A stretch of 64,000 nucleotides of DNA from Muribaculaceae bacterium (GCA_017619355.1 JAFZSO010000008.1:1-64000); one strand, 5' to 3'. Counted from the first letter of the stretch, positions 26,838-35,959 are shown. The notes: generated by a model not told the origin, from the sequence alone. Numbers and translations: made by a program.

Positions 26838-27227
26838 TTATTTCTTGCCGCCTTTCTTGGTTTTGATCACGATTACACCATTGGCGCCCTGAATGCCGTA
26901 AATGGATGTTTCACTTGGGTTCTTGAGCACCTCCACCGACTCGATGTCGTTCGGGTTAATCATGCTCAGCGGCCCACTGTAGCGCATGCCGTCGAGAATG
27001 ATCAGAGGTTCTGTGCTGGCATTGATGGAGCTGATGCCGCGAATCAGTATCGACGGCGATGCTCCGGGATTGCCCGAAAAGGAGTTGATGAGCACACCGG
27101 TTTGCTTTCCCTCTATGGTCTCGGCAAAACTGTGTATGGGCCTTTCTGCCTTGCTGTCCGATATCAAACTTGTACTGGAACAACTGGCCAGATACATGAT
27201 TGAAAGCAGTAGGATTAACTTCTTCAT
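26838..27227 (-). CDS. Stand-alone SusC-type plug-domain lipoprotein
   Basis: 129 aa. The lipobox YLASCSS lies near residue 16. The rest (~30-125) is only a TonB-receptor plug domain. It matches segment by segment the plug of the adjacent SusC: SILIRGISSINASTEPLIILDG against AIRIRGFGSINASNNPLYVVDG, INPNDIESVEVLK against INPNDIEQMTVLK, and GIQGANGVIVIKTKKG against GARGANGVIMIQTKRG. There is no barrel. It has its own promoter and terminator and so is a separate gene, not a broken susC. The role is unknown. It could be a periplasm- or membrane-anchored binder of TonB or of SusC partners. The Ala-Leu-Tyr-Gly-Ala phrase of true plugs reads SIYGIQG here. Confidence 0.85.
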   Translation of the reverse strand: MKKLILLLSIMYLASCSSTSLISDSKAERPIHSFAETIEGKQTGVLINSFSGNPGASPSILIRGISSINASTEPLIILDGMRYSGPLSMINPNDIESVEVLKNPSETSIYGIQGANGVIVIKTKKGGKK

Positions 27228-27276
27228 GACGTTTCAAACTTGATGGTTCACGTTGCAACACATTCTCTCTCAAGCA

Positions 27277-27308
27277 CAAATATAGTCGTTTTTAAACGAA
27301 AAAGCAAA
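27277..27308 (-). promoter_or_regulatory. Promoter of the plug-domain lipoprotein gene
   Basis: On the minus strand, TTTG (27308-27305), a 20-bp spacer and TATATTTG (27284-27277), 50 bp ahead of the ATG at 27227. This strong consensus match shows the small gene is expressed by itself. Confidence 0.75.
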
Positions 27309-27334
27309 TGTTTTGCACCCTTTCTTGCGCAAAA

Positions 27335-30300
27335 TCAATTCACGCCCAGGTCTTTCATCGTGCGTGGGGCAGGAGTCTTGGGCAAGGGCTTGCGGTCCTT
27401 GAGCTGTTCGAGTATCACATCGATGGCCTTGTCGAGTTGCTGGTCCTCGCCACAGAACTCCTTCAGCGGGTCATTGTCGATAACAATGTCGGGGTCCACA
27501 CCGTGATTCTCAACAATCCACTCGCCTCGCATGCTATAGTTGGTGAAGAAGGGCGTCGTGATGCTGGTGCCGTCAACGTAGGGAAGCGAGCCGTTGATGC
27601 CTATGATGCCGCCCCAGCTGCGGGTGCCAATCACCGGACCTATCTTGTTCTCTTTGAAACTCCAGGGGAACAGGTCGCCGTCGCTGGCCGAGTACTTGTT
27701 CACCAGCAATACCTTGGGGCCTACGATGGTCTGCTCGGGAATGGTTCCGTTAAAGTTGCTGCCGCGGAACATGGTCATGCGGTAGGGCTGACGCAGCAAG
27801 CGCTCGATGATCATAGGCGAGATGTTGCCGCCGCCATTGCCGCGGTCGTCCACAATCAGCGCCTCCTTGTCGAGTTGGGCAAAGAAGTAGCGGGCAAACT
27901 CGTTCAGACCTTCAGGACCCATGTCGGGTATATAGATGTAGCCCACCTTGCCGTTGGTGCGCTCGCTCACGTGCTTGATGTTGTTCTGCACCCACTCATA
28001 GTGATACAGCGGGTACTCGTCGGCTATGGGGTTCACCACCACCTTGCGGGCTCCGGCACCCGATGCACTCGTGGCAATGGTCAGTTCGGTGAGCACTTCG
28101 GCCTTGCCTTGCAGCAGGCTGTAGAGGTTGTTCACATCGGCCGTCGAAACACCGTCGACTGCTGTGATGTAGTCACCTTCCTTCACGTTCATGCCAGGTT
28201 CGGTGAGCGGTGAGCGCAGCGACTTGCGGTCAGGAGCGCCTTGCAGTATCTTTGTGATTTTGAAAGCACCGCCTTCGCGCTTCACCTCAGCACCCAGCAA
28301 GCCAGTCCTCTTGATGTCGGCTTTGATGTGGTCGCCACCGTCCACGTAAGCATGACCCACGGCGAGTTCGCTGATGAGGCCGCCTATCACATAAGTCAGG
28401 TCAAGCCTGTTCTTCACCCAGGGCAGCAGAGCGGCATACTTGTCGTGCATCGCCTTCCAGTCCACACCTTGCATGTCCTTCAGGTAGAACCCGTCGCGAT
28501 AGTTGCGCCAGGCTTCGTCATAAATCTGGCGCCACTCCTGCTCGTAGTTCACGTTCATCACCACATCGTCGAGTTTCACAGGGTCTTTCAGTTCCACCTT
28601 GCCGCGGGGCAGGTCGGTGACAAACAGCTCACGGCCACGCATCAGCAAGGCTTTTTTCTTGTCGGGCGACACACGCATCCGCACCTTGGGCGCTATCAGC
28701 TCGTCCTTCTGTTCCTCTATATTATAAATATGTGTACCGCCGTTGCCAAAGTACCACAGCAATTTGCCGTCGCAATAGAAGTTGCCATAGTGGTCAGCAG
28801 CGACAGGCACTTTCACGATTCGGTCGCCTATGCCTTCCACATCCACACGGGTGGGTTGTGCCTTGGCCTCAGGTGCCTTCTTGTCGCCTTTCTTGTCGCC
28901 GCCCTTGTTGTCGGGCTCGTTGGCAGGAGCCATTCCGGTAGCATCCTTGGGCATGAAGGGCGAGGGCGTGTCGGCTGCCAGCATCACCAGGTAGATGCCT
29001 TCCTGGTTGCTGTAGGAGAAGTTCCACTCGATTTCACTGTAGGTGGGGTTGAAGTCTCTTCCCGAGGCAAATATCAGATACTTGCCGTCGGTACTGAACT
29101 CAGGCGAATTCGAGTCATACCAAGCGTCGGTCACGGCATATTCTTTGCGGGCGTTGATGTCGTAGAGATACACCACATTGTGCTGATTGCGTGTGGCCTG
29201 GTAATAGGCAAGCCAGCGGCCGTCGGGCGAGAAGCGTGGTGTGGGGTAGGTGCCTATCGAGTCCTGACGCAGCATCACACTCGAGCGGGCTGCCACATCG
29301 AGCAGCATGATGCGGTTCTCGCGGTCGGTATATACAATCTGCTTGCTGTCGGGGCTCCATTCAAATCCCTGTATGCGCGTCGTGTTGTTGAAGGTGAGCT
29401 GTACGGCATTGCCTCCCTCGGCGGGACGCATCCACAGCTCCCACTCACCGGTCACATCGCTTGCATAGGCTATGTTCTTCCCGTCGGGGCTCCACTTGGC
29501 GTTGCGCTCGTGCACACCCGATGTGTGAGTGATGTTGCGTGTCACACCCTTCTTCGTGGGCATGTCAAACACCTCGCCGCGGGCCGTCAGGGCCATGCGG
29601 CTGCCGTCGGGCGACAGCGAAGCGTCGGTGATGAATTCTTTCACATTGCGCATCTCCTCACGGGCAAAGTTGTCCTCGCTGTTGAGCACCACCTCAATCT
29701 TGTGGCTCTGCTTGGTCTTGGGGTCAAGCCTGTACAGGTAGCCGCCGTTCTCAAAAACAATCATGCCGCCTCCGCAACTCGGGAACTTCACGTCATAGTC
29801 CTCAAAGTGCGTCACCTTCTGCGTGCTTCCGGTTACTGTGTTGTAAACAAACACATTCATCCGGTTGTCGCGGTCGCTGATGAAGTAGATTTCGTCGCCT
29901 ATCCACATGGGCGCGATGTCCTGTGCCACATTGTTGGTCACATTGCGCACCGTCTGGGCCTCAGTGTCCCAAATCCAAATGTCGTCGGCCATACCGCCCT
30001 TGTAGTATTTCCAGGTGCGGAACTCGCGGAACACGCGGTTGTAGGCCAGCTTCTTTCCATCGGGCGAATAGCTGCAGAAACCGCCTTCGGGCAGCGGCAG
30101 ACGAGTGCTCAGGCCGCCATCAATGGGGGCGTACCACAGTTGCCCGTCAAAGCTCTCGCTGATGCGGTTGCGGTAAATCACATTCTTCCCGTCGGGCGTC
30201 CAGGTCATGGCTATGTTGTTCGGACCCATGCGGTCGCCCCAGTCGTCACGTTCGTTGTTGCCTGTGTAGGTGATGCGACGAGGTTTGCCGCCGCCAGCGG

Positions 30301-30571
30301 GTATCACATACACCTCGGTGTTGCCGTCATACTGGCCGGTGAATGCTATCTGGTTGCCATCGGGCGAATAGCGCGCAAAGGCTTCGTAGCCCTTGTGCGA
30401 TGTCAGTTTTTGGGCTGTTCCTCCCGAGATGGGCACTCGATAAATGTCGCCTGCGTAGGAAAACGCTACGTCAATGCCGTTGGTGGCGGGGAAGCGCAGC
30501 AGTCTTCCCTCTTCAGCTTGTGCAGTGGCAAGTGTTGCAGTTATTGCCACCGTTAAAATCCATTTTTTCAT
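27335..30571 (-). CDS. Tricorn-like S41 peptidase with beta-propeller and PDZ
   Basis: 1078 aa with a signal peptide (MKKWILTVAITATLATAQA). Residues ~20-545 hold repeated TolB/WD-type blades (YSPDGNQIAFTG, WSPDGKNIAYASD, FSPDGRWLAYYQA). A charged Gly/Lys linker follows (~548-570), then a helical core, a PDZ domain (~765-850: MNVKEGDYITAVDG) and an S41 catalytic core. The nucleophile is the Ser of YSASDGD near residue 962, close to the tricorn serine position; DDRGNGGGN precedes it. Tricorn peptidases trim oligopeptides; this exported form would work in the periplasm. It lies 24 nt after the glycosidase-like lipoprotein gene, so the two are probably cotranscribed. Confidence 0.92.
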   Translation of the reverse strand: MKKWILTVAITATLATAQAEEGRLLRFPATNGIDVAFSYAGDIYRVPISGGTAQKLTSHKGYEAFARYSPDGNQIAFTGQYDGNTEVYVIPAGGGKPRRITYTGNNERDDWGDRMGPNNIAMTWTPDGKNVIYRNRISESFDGQLWYAPIDGGLSTRLPLPEGGFCSYSPDGKKLAYNRVFREFRTWKYYKGGMADDIWIWDTEAQTVRNVTNNVAQDIAPMWIGDEIYFISDRDNRMNVFVYNTVTGSTQKVTHFEDYDVKFPSCGGGMIVFENGGYLYRLDPKTKQSHKIEVVLNSEDNFAREEMRNVKEFITDASLSPDGSRMALTARGEVFDMPTKKGVTRNITHTSGVHERNAKWSPDGKNIAYASDVTGEWELWMRPAEGGNAVQLTFNNTTRIQGFEWSPDSKQIVYTDRENRIMLLDVAARSSVMLRQDSIGTYPTPRFSPDGRWLAYYQATRNQHNVVYLYDINARKEYAVTDAWYDSNSPEFSTDGKYLIFASGRDFNPTYSEIEWNFSYSNQEGIYLVMLAADTPSPFMPKDATGMAPANEPDNKGGDKKGDKKAPEAKAQPTRVDVEGIGDRIVKVPVAADHYGNFYCDGKLLWYFGNGGTHIYNIEEQKDELIAPKVRMRVSPDKKKALLMRGRELFVTDLPRGKVELKDPVKLDDVVMNVNYEQEWRQIYDEAWRNYRDGFYLKDMQGVDWKAMHDKYAALLPWVKNRLDLTYVIGGLISELAVGHAYVDGGDHIKADIKRTGLLGAEVKREGGAFKITKILQGAPDRKSLRSPLTEPGMNVKEGDYITAVDGVSTADVNNLYSLLQGKAEVLTELTIATSASGAGARKVVVNPIADEYPLYHYEWVQNNIKHVSERTNGKVGYIYIPDMGPEGLNEFARYFFAQLDKEALIVDDRGNGGGNISPMIIERLLRQPYRMTMFRGSNFNGTIPEQTIVGPKVLLVNKYSASDGDLFPWSFKENKIGPVIGTRSWGGIIGINGSLPYVDGTSITTPFFTNYSMRGEWIVENHGVDPDIVIDNDPLKEFCGEDQQLDKAIDVILEQLKDRKPLPKTPAPRTMKDLGVN

Positions 30572-30595
30572 CAGTTGTTGGTTTAGTTATGGTTG

Positions 30596-33220
30596 TTATT
30601 TTTTGATTAATCGCAAATAGTCGAGCATGACGGGCACATCGCTGCCAACACCCGGCTCGCAAGTGATTTCTATGTCGTTTCGCCCTTGCAGCAGGTCAAC
30701 ACGCACCATGTTGGTCATGCCTTTGCGGCGCCACTCGTCAAGGCCCAGTGCGGGCATCACCAGGGTGCCTTGGCGGTGTGTGTTCACAATCACCTTGCGT
30801 GCCGCGCATGTGCCGGTCGACGACACATTGCCGTTACCGTTGGCATATCTCACATCCATCATGTAGGTGCCGGGTTCATCCACAATGGCTTGAATCACGA
30901 TGTTGGTGTTGATGCCTCGGCCCGATTCCACACAGGTGGCACCAGTTCCGCTTCCCGCCCAGGGCGCGAAGTGGAAGATGCGGCCCATGGGCGCATACAG
31001 GAACGGGTTCGACACATAGCCCATGGAGTATTTGCCTGTGGCAAGCACGGCGCGCACGCTGAATCGCTCTCCGTCAACATGCGTGTCAAAGGTTGTGTCG
31101 CTCAATGAGTAGCTCAGTTCGCCATTAATCACGCGGCGATAATTCAGTCGTGAATCATAGTTCTCAATGCGGGCCACACCATTGCGCCACGACAGTTCGG
31201 GCGTAGGGGGCAGGCTGAACGACGAGTCGCTCACGGTGATTTCCTGCAGGGCGCGGTTATTGTTGCACATGGTGATGTGAACCGTGTGATGTCCGGTCAG
31301 CGTCGACGGAATAAAATTGTCGTGGCTCGACACACCGTCAACCTTAATCGACTCGATGTCGTTCCCCGTTCCTTCTATCGTGATGTCAAGCACGGCACGC
31401 CTGTATTTGAACCCTTTGATTTCCTTTGTCCCTTTCAGAAACACCGGGATGAACGGGTTCAACTCTATGCCGTTGGGCAAGAAGGTGATGCCTGCATACA
31501 CCCTGAACACCATCGAGGCATTGGCTGCGGCTGCTCCCAGGCTGCCGTCGCCTTCATCCTGCGTCTCGCCAGTGTAGGCGTTGCACCACGATTTGTAGGA
31601 GCAGTACAAGGCAGGAAGCCGGTAAAGAGCGCCGAGACCACGACGCAGACTGTGCTCGTTGCCCGTCTTGGCAGCGGCAATGTTCCAGAAAGCCTGAATC
31701 ATGGGGAACGACAGTTCGCTCTGGTTCAGCATCCCGCCACTGCTGTAGTGCGGGCTGGTCACCGTCACGCCGTAGGGCGCCAGCGGGGTCTTCATGATCA
31801 GGTTCTCGGCACGGTCGTCGTTCGCAATGTTCCACAGCACGCACAGGGCTTGACCCAGGTTGTCGATGCACGGCGATTGGATAGGGTAGGCGGGCAGATA
31901 GGTGTACTGGCTGTAGTAGCCCTTGCGTTCGTTCCAGAATTTCTCGTTAATGGCGTCGCGCATCTCCATCACCAGCGGGCCAAATTCGCTCTCGATGCCC
32001 AGCTCATCGCACATGTCGTTCAGTATCTCGAACGCATGGGCATATTGCGCGTTGTTGGTCAGCGACATCGATTCATAGATGTGTGTCAGCTGCATCCACG
32101 AGGGGTAATACAGGTTGCCCGTCAGCGAGTACCAGGTGCCGCCATGCATCAGTCGCTCATATTCGTCAAAGTTGGTTTCATAGTCCTGTTCTATCGAATT
32201 CAGCACCACATCATAGGCATAGCGCAGCCACTCCTTGTTTCCCGTCACGCAATAGGTCTCCCAGGCGGCCGAGGCCCACGAGATGTCGTCCGACACGATG
32301 GGCCACAGTTCTCCTTTGCTGTCATGGCTGATGCGCCCGTCTTTCACCACCTGCTTCAGACTCTTCATGGCAGCATCAGGGTCAAGGCAGGCGAGCGACA
32401 GGGTGATGGGGTAGGTGATGTCGTTCACGCTCGAGTTCCGTTTCACGTAGTTTCCGTTCACCTTATTGGTATGAATAGTGCCGATGGCCATGTTGTAGAG
32501 CGCATCCACCAGCGTGGCGCCGGTGTGCACCGCAGGATACCCCTTTGGCGTGTCCTTGATTTGCCACCGCTTCTTGCTCTTCACGGCAGTTGGATGGCTG
32601 CCCAGCACTATGGGCAGTTCATATATGCCTTTTTCGGTGCCGGGTTTCAGTTTCAGTTCCTCATGTTCTCCAAGGGTCTTGTAGTCTTGAGAGTAGGCGG
32701 GATCATCAATCACCACCCACACGCCGTTGAACGAGTCGGCATATATCGTGTCTCTTGTAGCTGTCACGAAGTAGCCCAGTGCCTGTAGCGAGTCTTCCTG
32801 TGCGCGCAGGTCAACCTGCAGGATCACCTTTTTGCCATCTTTCTCGGTGTGAAGTGTTTTCGACACACCTCTCGACGCATCTGCAACGCCTGCCACAATG
32901 CGCACCGTGTCGTTTTGAACCGGCACGTAATGGTAACTGCCCGACGGCAGTTCGTTGTCATGGGCATTGAAGGCAAGTTTGAAGGCCACTTGAGCCGGGA
33001 TTTCTATATCCCTTTCTGAGGGCTCAAAGTTGCTCTCGATCTGCATGTCCGACAATGCTCTCGACACATAGCGGCCCTGAACCACACTGTCGGCGGTCAC
33101 CACATATCGGTCGGTCTGGGCAATCACGTCGTTGCTCATTGTGTCGCCCTGCGAACATGAACACAACACAATCAGCAGCACACATGAGCACAAATGCTTC
33201 AATGGCTCCAACTTCAACAT
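30596..33220 (-). CDS. Six-hairpin glycosidase-like lipoprotein with C-terminal carbohydrate-binding-like domain
   Basis: 874 aa from the ATG at 33220 (MLKLEPLKHLCSCVLLIVLCSCSQG), which gives a clean signal peptide and lipobox; an in-frame ATG at 33292 would add a polar extension. The N-terminal ~230 residues are beta-rich. Residues ~240-610 are helical with repeated motifs such as SDDISWASAAWETYCVTGNKEWL, HGGTWYSLTGNLYYP and RKGYYSQYTYLPAYP, resembling (alpha/alpha)6 glycosidases related to GH63/GH78/debranching enzymes. Candidate acids lie in these segments, but I cannot fix the catalytic pair. The last ~140 residues (ESGRGINTNIVIQAIVDEPGTYMMDVRY...VMLDYLRLIKK) look like a CBM6/35-type beta sandwich. 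It is probably a surface or periplasmic glycan-degrading enzyme, substrate unknown. Confidence 0.65.
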   Translation of the reverse strand: MLKLEPLKHLCSCVLLIVLCSCSQGDTMSNDVIAQTDRYVVTADSVVQGRYVSRALSDMQIESNFEPSERDIEIPAQVAFKLAFNAHDNELPSGSYHYVPVQNDTVRIVAGVADASRGVSKTLHTEKDGKKVILQVDLRAQEDSLQALGYFVTATRDTIYADSFNGVWVVIDDPAYSQDYKTLGEHEELKLKPGTEKGIYELPIVLGSHPTAVKSKKRWQIKDTPKGYPAVHTGATLVDALYNMAIGTIHTNKVNGNYVKRNSSVNDITYPITLSLACLDPDAAMKSLKQVVKDGRISHDSKGELWPIVSDDISWASAAWETYCVTGNKEWLRYAYDVVLNSIEQDYETNFDEYERLMHGGTWYSLTGNLYYPSWMQLTHIYESMSLTNNAQYAHAFEILNDMCDELGIESEFGPLVMEMRDAINEKFWNERKGYYSQYTYLPAYPIQSPCIDNLGQALCVLWNIANDDRAENLIMKTPLAPYGVTVTSPHYSSGGMLNQSELSFPMIQAFWNIAAAKTGNEHSLRRGLGALYRLPALYCSYKSWCNAYTGETQDEGDGSLGAAAANASMVFRVYAGITFLPNGIELNPFIPVFLKGTKEIKGFKYRRAVLDITIEGTGNDIESIKVDGVSSHDNFIPSTLTGHHTVHITMCNNNRALQEITVSDSSFSLPPTPELSWRNGVARIENYDSRLNYRRVINGELSYSLSDTTFDTHVDGERFSVRAVLATGKYSMGYVSNPFLYAPMGRIFHFAPWAGSGTGATCVESGRGINTNIVIQAIVDEPGTYMMDVRYANGNGNVSSTGTCAARKVIVNTHRQGTLVMPALGLDEWRRKGMTNMVRVDLLQGRNDIEITCEPGVGSDVPVMLDYLRLIKK

Positions 33221-33370
33221 TATCGTCGTCCTTTTTTCTTGATTGTGCAAATTAACGAAAAAAAAACTTCTTTTTAAAGCGTTTTTCTCCATTATCCGAA
33301 AAAAAATAGCATAAAATTTTGTATTTTCATAAATATTACCGAAATTTGCACCAACTCAATGAGATTTTTA

Positions 33371-33497
33371 TAACAGAACGGAACTACTGTTTTCAGTCGT
33401 TAATCCGTTCCATTATAATAAAGGTTTAACCCTAATACCTCATTTTATTCATACTATTTTTCCTAGGGTGACGCGTCGGGAGACGCGTTGCTTTTTT
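33371..33497 (+). ncRNA. Possible structured small RNA or leader ending in a terminator
   Basis: In the 370-bp gap between the two divergent genes there is a stem GAACGGA (33376-33382) / TCCGTTC (33404-33410). About 60 nt later a perfect terminator hairpin follows: ACGCGTC-GGGA-GACGCGT with CTTTTTT (33471-33497). No plus-strand gene ends upstream, so the terminator has no coding transcript to stop. The simplest reading is a short plus-strand RNA. No good promoter was identified; AAATTTG at 33342-33348 is only a half match. Confidence 0.35.
33471..33497 (+). terminator. Orphan intrinsic terminator
   Basis: 7-bp GC-rich stem, 4-nt loop GGGA and a run of six T. It lies ~65 bp upstream of the -7 box of the TPR regulator gene. 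Confidence 0.7.
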
Positions 33498-33562
33498 CTC
33501 CACCTCCACTCCATTTTCCGAAATTTTTGTGCGATGCTAAACACATTTATATAATATTTTGT

Positions 33563-33570
33563 TATCTTTG
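33563..33570 (+). promoter_or_regulatory. -7 box of the TPR regulator gene
   Basis: TATCTTTG, 20 bp ahead of the ATG at 33591. The expected upstream TTTG is not at normal distance; the nearest (33526-33529) is too far. Confidence 0.5.
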
Positions 33571-33590
33571 TAGCACAACACTCTTTTTCA

Positions 33591-35321
33591 ATGAAACGCT
33601 TATCGGTAATATTGCTGTTGATTCCGGTGTTTGCGGCCCTGTTGTGGGGTTGTGGGGGCAGTCATGATGCGCGCGTCGTGGCGGTGCTCGACCGCGCCGA
33701 CTCGCTGCTGCTCACCAGCGATCCCGCCTTGCACGACAGCGTGCGCCAAGAGCTCGAAGTACTCGACACCGCTCGTGCATTGCGCACCGACGAGATGCTG
33801 CGTGCCCGCCACGCCCTGCTGCTCGTGCAGGCCCGCTACAAGTGCTACGCTACCATACCCGCCGACAGCGCCCTTATCGACACCGCCTACCGCTACTATG
33901 CCGACCATCACAGTGGCTCGGCCAATCATGAGCGTTACACCCGCTCGCTTATCTACCAGGGTGCCGTCGCCGAAGAGCTCGGCCACCCCCAGCAAGCCCT
34001 GCAATGGTACCTCGAAGCCGAACAGACCGCCGACCCCAACGACCACTTTAACCTCGGCTTCACCAACCTCCGCATCGCTGAACTTTATGAAGGCGAGTAT
34101 GTCACAGATTCAACTAGTTTGAAACGACTCAAACAAGCCCTATCACACTTTCAAGTTACAGGTGACACTTATTATCAGGCAGTATGCCTCACGGACATAG
34201 GCGGACTGTATCGCACCCACAATAACGACAGTGCCATGAACTACCTTCAACATGCCATCGGCTTCTCCAAAGAACATGGGCTCACCTATAATTATTATGA
34301 GGCATTAGACAATCTTTGTGGACTCTATTATTATATGGAGGACTATACCAAGTCAAAGGATTTTGCTATAAAGTTATATCAGGAGAGTCAATCTGATTAT
34401 GATGGTACGAGATTTCTTTTTTTTGGCATCAGGTCCTTTGCTAAACTTGGCATGATAGATTCGGCTGAATATTACCTGAAACAGCTGTCTCCACCACAAA
34501 CACAGGTTGACACCATGTTGTATCATAAGACGCTTTCTGTTATTGCTGAATCGAAGAATGACTATAAGTCGGGCATCGCAAACTATAGAAAATCGAACGA
34601 AGTGGCGGATACAATCATGCTTCAGTCAAATGCTGCATTATTAAAAAATACTGAGCATCAATACCACACAAATCAGTTAAAAACAGAAACAAAAATAGTC
34701 AAGGGAAAAGTTTGGCTGTTATGGATGATTATAGCTCTTGTAGTTCTTATTGCTTGTTATATTGCTTATAAGTTTATTAAAGCAAGAAACCTCATGCACC
34801 AACTAGATGAAGAAAACAAGGAAATTACTAAGGCTTTAGCTGAACTTCAAGAAAAGGCTAATAGAATGGAGCAAAGAATAAATGAAGGAGAAATTATCAA
34901 TTCTTCAGTAGCAAGCGTTATTGAGTGCGAAATGGCCGTTCTCACCGAACTTTCTCAAAAACTATCCTATCCGAGAAGAATGTCACTGAAAGCAGTTTTG
35001 TTTTCAAAGGGAATCTCTACAAAGCTTTCATTGAAACCTTTAAGCTTAGATTTTTGGAAAGATTTGTTGCAGTTGGCCGACATAAAGACCAATGGACTTA
35101 TTTCGCATTTGAATGATAATTATGAATGTAAGACTAAGGATTTGCGGTTTATAGCTCTTGTCTCGTTAGGTTTTTCCAATCAAATGATTCAGCAATGCCT
35201 TGACTATACAAGCATCAAAACAGTGAGTATCTATAAAAGCAATATAATCAAAAATATCACAGGCGAACCAATGACACTTAACTTATATATAGAAAACCAC
35301 ATGAAAAACAACAAAAACTAA
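33591..35321 (+). CDS. Membrane-bound TPR lipoprotein regulator with C-terminal LuxR-like domain
   Basis: 576 aa. The signal peptide has lipobox LLWGCGG. TPR-like helical repeats span ~25-350 (YQGAVAEELGHPQQALQWYLEAEQ, AVCLTDIGGLYRTHNNDSAMNYL). One transmembrane helix lies at ~372-395 (VWLLWMIIALVVLIACYIAY), a coiled coil at ~400-440, and a cytoplasmic C-terminal domain ends in a helical region (FIALVSLGFSNQMIQQCLDYTSIKTVSIYKSNI) that resembles the recognition part of LuxR/GerE helix-turn-helix domains. Such proteins are common Bacteroidetes sensors next to secreted-protein genes; ligand and target are unknown. The first ~165 codons are strongly GC-rich, while the rest, from ~34.09 kb, is AT-rich. 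This is an abrupt internal boundary that suggests recombination. It probably controls the secreted genes downstream. Confidence 0.8.
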   Translation: MKRLSVILLLIPVFAALLWGCGGSHDARVVAVLDRADSLLLTSDPALHDSVRQELEVLDTARALRTDEMLRARHALLLVQARYKCYATIPADSALIDTAYRYYADHHSGSANHERYTRSLIYQGAVAEELGHPQQALQWYLEAEQTADPNDHFNLGFTNLRIAELYEGEYVTDSTSLKRLKQALSHFQVTGDTYYQAVCLTDIGGLYRTHNNDSAMNYLQHAIGFSKEHGLTYNYYEALDNLCGLYYYMEDYTKSKDFAIKLYQESQSDYDGTRFLFFGIRSFAKLGMIDSAEYYLKQLSPPQTQVDTMLYHKTLSVIAESKNDYKSGIANYRKSNEVADTIMLQSNAALLKNTEHQYHTNQLKTETKIVKGKVWLLWMIIALVVLIACYIAYKFIKARNLMHQLDEENKEITKALAELQEKANRMEQRINEGEIINSSVASVIECEMAVLTELSQKLSYPRRMSLKAVLFSKGISTKLSLKPLSLDFWKDLLQLADIKTNGLISHLNDNYECKTKDLRFIALVSLGFSNQMIQQCLDYTSIKTVSIYKSNIIKNITGEPMTLNLYIENHMKNNKN

Positions 35322-35466
35322 TGGTTTTCAGTAAAAAGGATAAATATGTTCATTCTAATAAGTCAATAAGTTGATTTTAGGGGTCATAGCATTAAATAAT
35401 TAACCTTATTAATTATTATCAATCTGAAAATCAGGAAAATACGCATCAAAAAATTAACCTCAAAAA

Positions 35467-35499
35467 TTTGCATGAGTGAAATGGTCTGTAGTAATTTTG
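35467..35499 (+). promoter_or_regulatory. Promoter of the DUF3244 gene
   Basis: TTTG at 35467-35470 and TAATTTTG at 35492-35499, spacer 21 bp, 30 bp ahead of the ATG at 35530. Confidence 0.7.
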
Positions 35500-35529
35500 C
35501 GTTGAAAACAACTACAAATTATTACAACT

Positions 35530-35895
35530 ATGGGAAAAAAATTGATTTTAGTAATCGCTTTTCTATCTATTTTTTCATCGCTTTATGCTGATGAAAGAGA
35601 TTATACTCAGCAACAAATTGAAATAATAGACAAAAAGCACCACTTAGAATGGAACATCCCGGCCGATATGCCTGACGTGTATTACAACAGTGAATTAGGC
35701 GTAATCACTATTGTAGACTACGTCAACGTGACCTATTATGTAACCATTTACGATGACTGGTGGAACGCCGTCATCACCGATACCAAAGTGGGCGGCGGAA
35801 CTATCGACGTCTCCTCCCTCTCTACCGGCGACTATGTTATCGACATCACCACCTCCTGGAACAACCAGTACGAAGGCGAGTTTACCGTGCCCTGA
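35530..35895 (+). CDS. Small secreted DUF3244-type protein
   Basis: 121 aa. The signal peptide (MGKKLILVIAFLSIFSSLYA) is followed by one ~100-residue beta domain (VTYYVTIYDDWWNAVITDTKV, LSTGDYVIDITTSWNNQYEGEFTV), which matches the DUF3244 immunoglobulin-like family of gut Bacteroidales. The family has no settled function; I have often seen it beside TPR regulators and C10/C13 peptidases. The C-terminal half of the gene, from ~35.74 kb, is GC-richer than the first half. It has its own promoter, and 64 nt separate it from the large protease-like gene, so it probably shares a transcript with it. Confidence 0.7.
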   Translation: MGKKLILVIAFLSIFSSLYADERDYTQQQIEIIDKKHHLEWNIPADMPDVYYNSELGVITIVDYVNVTYYVTIYDDWWNAVITDTKVGGGTIDVSSLSTGDYVIDITTSWNNQYEGEFTVP

Positions 35896-35959
35896 TACCT
35901 TCTGTAAAAAGAAACCTAAATAAACATTATTCATAAATCGTTTTTTAAACAACAATCCT

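Noticed and set aside
28241..30556. Long plus-strand open frame (771 codons) opposite the tricorn-like gene
   Set aside because: It lies wholly antisense to a well-supported gene with clear propeller and S41 motifs. The translated product is His/Val/Gly-rich without recognisable domains, typical of a frame mirrored from a GC-rich gene.
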